DNA from: JBMZCV01 sp049613665
GTDB lineage: Bacteria > Bacteroidota > Bacteroidia > Chitinophagales > UBA2359
NCBI GenBank assembly: GCA_049613665.1
Contig: JBMZCV010000072.1
Coordinates: forward strand, 1-23,056
Reading direction: 5' to 3'
Length of the DNA stretch: 23,056 nt
Shown: in pieces, positions 21,717 through 23,056 of the stretch
Numbering within the stretch: position 1 is the first letter of the stretch
Layout: every line of letters begins with the position of its first letter
The notes under the pieces: generated by a model
What the model saw: the letters and a program-made list of their open reading frames with translations, nothing else
Databases searched by the model: none
Told to the model about the DNA's origin: nothing
Position numbers and translations under genes: made by a program

Positions 21717-22871
21717 ATGAAAAAAGTATCGGCCTCTTTTAAATTGCTTTTAAGCTGTATGTTTTTATTAACTACTTGTTTTGATTTAAAAGCACAACTG
21801 CAAAATTTTCAGCATGATGGCATGACGAGAAGATATATATATCATGCCCCTGCAAATTTGCCAACTAATGCACCTTTAGTTGTGGTGATGCACGGTTATT
21901 CGGGTGGAGCTAATAGCATCAAAAATTATTCGGAAATGAATGATGTGGCTGATGAATATGGTTTTGCTGTGTGTTATCCGCAAGGAACGGCTGATAATTT
22001 TGGTGAAAAATTCTTTAATGTCGGCTATGATTTTCACGATGATGTGATGGTAAATGATGTCGATTTTATCGTCACCTTGGTGGAATATTTGCAAACAACT
22101 TACAGTTTGAGTGCTGAAAATGTTTTTGCGACAGGACTTTCAAATGGTGGTGATATGTGTTATATGTTGGCTTGCGAAGCGGCCAATACTTTCAAGGCGA
22201 TTGCTCCTGTGGCTGGCATGATGCTCGAAACGATTACTGCTGAGTGTGAAGTGGAAAATCCGATGCCTGTTTTTGAAATTCATGGCACAAATGATGATAT
22301 CACTTATTTTGAAGGCGATATAAATAACAATGATGGTTGGGGAGCTTATCCAGACATTCCGACAACGATTGATTTTTGGGTAAATGCTAATGCTTGCACA
22401 GATATAGAAATAGATACGCTTCCAAATATCAGCACGAATGATGGTAGTTATGTGATTAGCGAAAAACATTTGAATGGCATAAATGGCAATGAAGTTTGGC
22501 TATATAAAATCGTAAATGGCGAACATGATTGGCCTGGTGCTTGGGGAAATATGGATATTTCGGCGAGTGTGGAAGCATGGCTTTTCTTTGAGCGTTTTTT
22601 AGGTTTTCCTACTGCTATTGATGAGCCACATTTTGAAGATAAAAGTGTTGTTTTATATCCAAATCCTGTGAATGATATGGCTTATTTGCAAGTAGGGAAA
22701 AATAAGATAGGGAAAGAATATTTTATTTATGATATTTATGGAAAGCAACTTAAAAAAGCCACTATTTCAGCTACGAAAATTGAAGTTTCGTTTGATTGGC
22801 TAGAAAAAGGGTTGTATTTTGTAAATGTAGGAGGAAAAGCAGGCAACACAATGAAGTTTTTGAAAAAATAA
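21717..22871 (+). CDS. Secreted CE1/PHB-depolymerase-like esterase with T9SS sorting domain
   Basis: A 384-residue exported alpha/beta-hydrolase. Residues 1-26 form a signal peptide (the run SCMFLLTTCFDLKAQ ends it; a lipobox is possible but not convincing). The hydrolase domain (about 35-297) resembles the LpqC/polyhydroxybutyrate-depolymerase/feruloyl-esterase group: HGYSGG (59-64, oxyanion loop), the nucleophile elbow GLSNGGDM with Ser142, the acid in HGTNDD (Asp193 or Asp194) and His270 in GEHDWPG. The last ~75 residues (VVLYPNPVNDMAYLQVG ... KFLKK) are a type A T9SS C-terminal sorting domain. It may hydrolyse ester links in polysaccharide or polyester at the cell surface; the substrate is unknown. 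The leader before the ATG has ACTAAAA-type text and a family-1 palindromic element. Confidence 0.9.
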   Translation: MKKVSASFKLLLSCMFLLTTCFDLKAQLQNFQHDGMTRRYIYHAPANLPTNAPLVVVMHGYSGGANSIKNYSEMNDVADEYGFAVCYPQGTADNFGEKFFNVGYDFHDDVMVNDVDFIVTLVEYLQTTYSLSAENVFATGLSNGGDMCYMLACEAANTFKAIAPVAGMMLETITAECEVENPMPVFEIHGTNDDITYFEGDINNNDGWGAYPDIPTTIDFWVNANACTDIEIDTLPNISTNDGSYVISEKHLNGINGNEVWLYKIVNGEHDWPGAWGNMDISASVEAWLFFERFLGFPTAIDEPHFEDKSVVLYPNPVNDMAYLQVGKNKIGKEYFIYDIYGKQLKKATISATKIEVSFDWLEKGLYFVNVGGKAGNTMKFLKK

Positions 22872-23029
22872 GTATCAATTATTAGAGTTTATTCACAAAA
22901 TTTGTAACTGTTTAGGTATGGGCTTTTGAGATAAAAAATGAAGCTATTTTCTTTTAGGCAAAGCTGTTTTTGAACTGAATAGCATCGCTCTTGAGTGAAA
23001 ATTAGATAAGAAATAATAGAAGAATAAGG

Positions 23030-23056
23030 TGGTAGGCATTTTGAAAATGCCTGCCA
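23030..23056. other. Hairpin at right edge (terminator or palindromic repeat)
   Basis: TGGTAGGCATTTT pairs with AAAATGCCTGCCA, 13 base pairs with one G.U-type pair, around a 1-base loop, with the window ending inside or at the end of it. It is 150 bases after the esterase stop codon. With no T-run visible before the edge, it could be a terminator or part of another palindromic repeat. Confidence 0.5.

Noticed and set aside
1..23056. A linked multi-gene defence island combining the NACHT protein and the helicase-ankyrin protein
   Set aside because: The two genes are on opposite strands about 3.5 kb apart with sucC, yhhQ and the Cys-rich gene between them. Nothing in the sequence ties them into one system.

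Overview
The window looks like a chromosomal stretch from an AT-rich member of the Bacteroidota, probably a gliding-type or marine Cytophagales relative. The genus cannot be fixed from the sequence. Three things point this way. Two predicted secreted proteins end in type IX secretion (Por/T9SS type A) sorting domains. Start codons lack Shine-Dalgarno sequences but are preceded by AT-rich DNA. The clearest promoter has the Bacteroidota form TTG-N20-TATCTTTG. No rRNA, tRNA, CRISPR array or intact insertion sequence was found.

Layout. 1-191: a fold-back repeat. 192-779: a small DUF6940-like protein. 803-2572 (-): an SLC13-type permease with two RCK_C domains. 3231-5198: an S8 protease flanked by a ~100-bp direct repeat. 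5363-5710 (-): an alkyltransferase-like protein, back to back with the protease across a shared terminator. 6462-8858: a T9SS-exported protein with a tandemly triplicated domain and two Fn3 domains. 9345-12452: a membrane-anchored NACHT NTPase whose gene carries a 210-bp hexanucleotide repeat. 12660-13373: an exported Lys/Ala/Cys-rich repeat protein with a good promoter. 13479-14672 (-): sucC. 15134-15817: a queuosine-precursor transporter. 15987-18641 (-): a UvrD-like helicase with a toxin-like N-terminus and ankyrin-like repeats. 18756-19772 (-): a CDF metal transporter. 19997-21385 (-): L-serine dehydratase. 21717-22871: a secreted CE1-type esterase with a T9SS tail.

The genes are nearly all single transcription units of unrelated function: housekeeping metabolism (sucC, sdaA), transport (SLC13, CDF, YhhQ), T9SS export (two proteins) and possible conflict or defence genes (NACHT ATPase, helicase-ankyrin protein).

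The most distinctive signal lies between the genes. Two families of short palindromic, non-coding elements are present. One, of about 182 bp, occurs three times; each copy is bounded by its own 5-7 bp target-site duplication and sits just upstream of a plus-strand gene. Its central stem varies between copies only by changes that keep pairing. The other occurs twice and is flanked by 3-bp TNA duplications. A third fold-back sequence lies at the left edge, and ACTAAAA heptamer tracts and decayed pieces of the first family occur elsewhere. These look like MITE-type elements moved by transposases not encoded here. The second outstanding signal is the in-frame hexamer tract inside the NACHT gene, which could change the length of a hydrophobic segment without shifting the frame.
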